Shown here: piece after piece, positions 61,840-64,000 of the stretch
Position numbering within the stretch: position 1 is the stretch's first letter
Layout of the letters: every line of letters begins with the position of its first letter
Translations under genes and position numbers: made by a program
Assembly: GCA_050012855.1 (NCBI GenBank)
Contig: JBEKGJ010000020.1
Coordinates: forward strand, 1 to 64,000
Direction of reading: 5' to 3'
DNA: 64,000 nt
From: JAJXZJ01 sp050012855
Lineage (GTDB): Bacteria > Verrucomicrobiota > Verrucomicrobiia > Limisphaerales > J093
Notes under the pieces: generated by a model
What the model was told of the DNA's origin: nothing
What the model saw: only the letters and a program-made list of their open reading frames with translations
The model's database searches: none

Positions 61840-64000
61840 GTGAAATCGTTGAACCAAGACCAATCGAAAACCGGAGTTTCAACGTCCTCCGCCGCGGGGC
61901 CAGCGTGGTTCGAGGCGCACCAGGAACTGCTGGCGGCGGCGCTGGCGGGCCTGCCGGCCGACCGCTCACAGCGGTTTTTGACCGACCTGCTTGACCGGTT
62001 GCGGTCAGCCGGCATTGCGGCGCCGCAGACGATCAGCACGCCTTACGTCAACACCATCCCGCCGGAGAAGCAACCGCCGTTGCCGGGCGATCGCGAGATG
62101 GAACGGCGGCTGAAGAGCTACATCCGGTGGAACGCCATGGCGATGGTGGTCAACGCCAACCGCCTCCACAGCGGCCTGGGCGGCCACATTTCCACGTTCG
62201 CCTCGAGCGCGACACTCTACGAGGTTGGTTTCAACCATTTCTTCCGCGGCGCGGGCAAAGGCCACCCGGCGGACCTGGTGTATTTCCAGGGGCACGCCTC
62301 GCCGGGCATTTATGCGCGGGCGTTCCTCGAACGGCGGTTGGACGAGCATCATCTCCAACATTTCCGGCAGGAACTCGCCGAGGGCGGTGGCCTGTCCTCC
62401 TATCCGCATCCGTATTTGATGCCGCACTTCTGGCAGTTCCCCACCGTGTCCATGGGGCTGGGACCGATCCTGTCCATCTACCAGGCGCGATTCAATCGCT
62501 ACCTCAAGGCGCGGGGAATTCTCAAGGACCCGGAGCCCAGGGTCTGGTGTTTCGTCGGCGACGGCGAGAGCGACGAGCCGGAGACGCTCGGCGCGCTGAC
62601 CCTGGCGTCACGGGAAAATCTCGACAACTTGGTCTGGGTGGTGAACTGCAACCTGCAGCGGCTCGACGGGCCGGTGCGCGGCAATGGCAAGATCATCCAG
62701 GAACTCGAAGCCGCCTTCCGCGGCGCCGGGTGGAACGTCGTCAAGGTGGTCTGGGGTTCCGATTGGGATCCGCTCCTGGCGGCGGACACGGATGGGTTGC
62801 TGGCGAAACGCATGGACGAGGCCGTGGACGGCGATTACCAGAAGTACTCGGTCGAGCCCGGCAGCTACACGCGGAAGCACTTTTTCGGGAAATACCCGGA
62901 ACTGCTCGAACGGGTGAACCATCTGAGCGACGAGCAGATTCGCCGGCTGGCCCGGGGTGGTCACGACCCGGTAAAGGTGTACGCGGCGTTCAAGGCGGCG
63001 GTGGAGCACAAGGGCGCGCCCACGGTGATCCTGGCGAAAACCATCAAGGGCTATGGCCTCGGCGAGGCGGGCGAGGGCCGCAACATTTCGCACCAGCAGA
63101 AAAAGATGAACGAAAAGGAACTCCGCGAGTTCCGCACGCGCTTCGGGGTTCCCATCAGTGATGACGAGGTCGCCGAGACGCCGTTCTACCGGCCGCCGGC
63201 CGACAGCCCGGAAACGATTTATTTGCAGGAGCGGCGGAAGGAATTGGGGGGGAACCTCCCTGAGCGGCGCGTGACCGCCCCGCCGTTGGACGTGCCGAAA
63301 AGCGATTTCTACGCCGAGCTTTACAAGGGCTCCGGCAAGCAGGCGGTTTCGACGACCATGGCCTTCGTGCGGCTGTTGAGTGTCTTGCTGCGCCACAAGG
63401 GCGTGGGCCGCCATCTGGTGCCGATCATTCCCGACGAGGCGCGTACGTTCGGCCTCGACGCGCTTTTCCGCGAGATCGGCATCTACGCCCACAAGGGCCA
63501 GCTTTACGAGCCGGTGGACCGGCAGTCGCTGCTGTTCTACAACGAAACGCGCGAGGGCCAAATCCTCGAGGAAGGCATCACCGAGGCCGGTTCGATGGCG
63601 TCGTTCATCGCCGCCGGCACGGCGTACGCCACGCACGGGGTTAACATGATCCCGTTTTACATTTACTATTCGATGTTTGGCTTCCAGCGCATCGGCGATC
63701 TGATGTGGCTGGCGGGCGACATCAAGGCCAAGGGGTTCCTCCTGGGCGCCACGTCGGGCCGCACCACGCTCAATGGCGAAGGTCTGCAACACCAGGACGG
63801 CCAGAGCCTCCTGTTCGCGAGCGCGCTTCCGACGTTGCTTGCCTATGACCCGGCGTTCGCCTACGAGATCGCCGTGATCGTCGCCGACGGCCTCAAGCGG
63901 ATGTATCAGGACGGCGAAGAGCTGTTTTACTATCTCACGTTGTACAACGAGAACATGGTGATGCCGCCGATGCCGGAAGGTGTGGAAGACGGCATCCTCA
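61840..64000 (+). CDS. aceE: Pyruvate dehydrogenase E1 component, homodimeric (partial)
   Basis: The frame from GTG 61840 is open to the window end, 720 codons of about 890. TTG 61834 is an alternative start. Typical AceE sequence: YIRWNAMAMVVNANRLHSGLGGHISTFAS, PADLVYFQGHASPGIYARAF, the thiamine-diphosphate site with VWCFVGDGESDEPETLGALTLA and NCNLQRLDGPVRGNGKIIQELE, then YGLGEAGEGRN and the pyrimidine-domain segment SMASFIAAGTAY. E1 decarboxylates pyruvate and transfers acetyl to lipoyl-E2. The E2 gene is presumably downstream, outside the window. Confidence 0.96.
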   Translation, partial: MKSLNQDQSKTGVSTSSAAGPAWFEAHQELLAAALAGLPADRSQRFLTDLLDRLRSAGIAAPQTISTPYVNTIPPEKQPPLPGDREMERRLKSYIRWNAMAMVVNANRLHSGLGGHISTFASSATLYEVGFNHFFRGAGKGHPADLVYFQGHASPGIYARAFLERRLDEHHLQHFRQELAEGGGLSSYPHPYLMPHFWQFPTVSMGLGPILSIYQARFNRYLKARGILKDPEPRVWCFVGDGESDEPETLGALTLASRENLDNLVWVVNCNLQRLDGPVRGNGKIIQELEAAFRGAGWNVVKVVWGSDWDPLLAADTDGLLAKRMDEAVDGDYQKYSVEPGSYTRKHFFGKYPELLERVNHLSDEQIRRLARGGHDPVKVYAAFKAAVEHKGAPTVILAKTIKGYGLGEAGEGRNISHQQKKMNEKELREFRTRFGVPISDDEVAETPFYRPPADSPETIYLQERRKELGGNLPERRVTAPPLDVPKSDFYAELYKGSGKQAVSTTMAFVRLLSVLLRHKGVGRHLVPIIPDEARTFGLDALFREIGIYAHKGQLYEPVDRQSLLFYNETREGQILEEGITEAGSMASFIAAGTAYATHGVNMIPFYIYYSMFGFQRIGDLMWLAGDIKAKGFLLGATSGRTTLNGEGLQHQDGQSLLFASALPTLLAYDPAFAYEIAVIVADGLKRMYQDGEELFYYLTLYNENMVMPPMPEGVEDGIL

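Overview
The window looks like a chromosomal segment of a high-GC member of the Verrucomicrobiota, probably Pedosphaerales/Limisphaerales-like. This rests on family content, not on a marker gene. It carries a Planctomycetes/Verrucomicrobia-type DUF1501 / DUF1549-DUF1553 cytochrome operon, several secreted proteins ending in an FYR-V-type tail, a BlaI/BlaR1-like pair with a long transthyretin-like tail, and many REP-like palindromes. No tRNA, rRNA or CRISPR array was seen.

Layout. 1-3.3 kb: pyrimidine genes carA and pyrC on the minus strand, with a secreted thioredoxin-like gene between them. 3.4-12.4 kb: a minus-strand run made of an MFS transporter, a PSD1 cytochrome, a DUF1501 protein, a DUF2231/cytochrome/LRR/YHS fusion and a Tat-exported beta-propeller. 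12.3-16.4 kb: a patchwork island with a MntA/HepT-like pair overlapping uvrB, a DUF4160/DUF2442 pair, a truncated RecB-like nuclease and short fragments of uvrB on both outer sides. 16.4-26 kb: a low-density region of secreted proteins, a GH20 hexosaminidase and decaying genes (aldo/keto reductase, sialidase, transposase). 26-30 kb: mdh, an OB-fold lipoprotein-like gene, ispF, a small unknown and a DUF2264 protein. 30-34.2 kb: blaI-blaR1 with two clear BlaI boxes. 34.5-38.3 kb: holB, an O-antigen-ligase-like gene, aroQ and a DUF481 porin-like gene. 38.3-47.7 kb: an M16 peptidase and a LOG-family gene, the LolC/E-LolD lipoprotein exporter, an FG-GAP protein, an unknown and a large TPR protein. 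47.7-53.2 kb: uvrA, tlyA, nadK and panB. 53.2-57.7 kb: the arginine-phosphorylation proteolysis operon mcsA-mcsB-clpC downstream of an ISKra4-like remnant. 57.9-64 kb: NUDIX, MFS, cinA, a lipoate ligase and the start of aceE, which runs off the window.

Themes. Housekeeping functions are pyrimidine, NAD(P), pantothenate, isoprenoid and shikimate steps, excision repair (UvrA and UvrB about 33 kb apart), protein quality control (McsAB-ClpC) and envelope building (LolCDE, O-antigen ligase-like, DUF481, beta-barrel). The most unusual features are an in-frame palindromic element inside uvrB, a similar insertion in the nearby nuclease pseudogene, uvrB fragments bracketing a toxin-antitoxin-like island, a HepT homologue lacking its catalytic histidine, and a BlaR1 homologue whose penicillin sensor is replaced by a long beta-sandwich tail.
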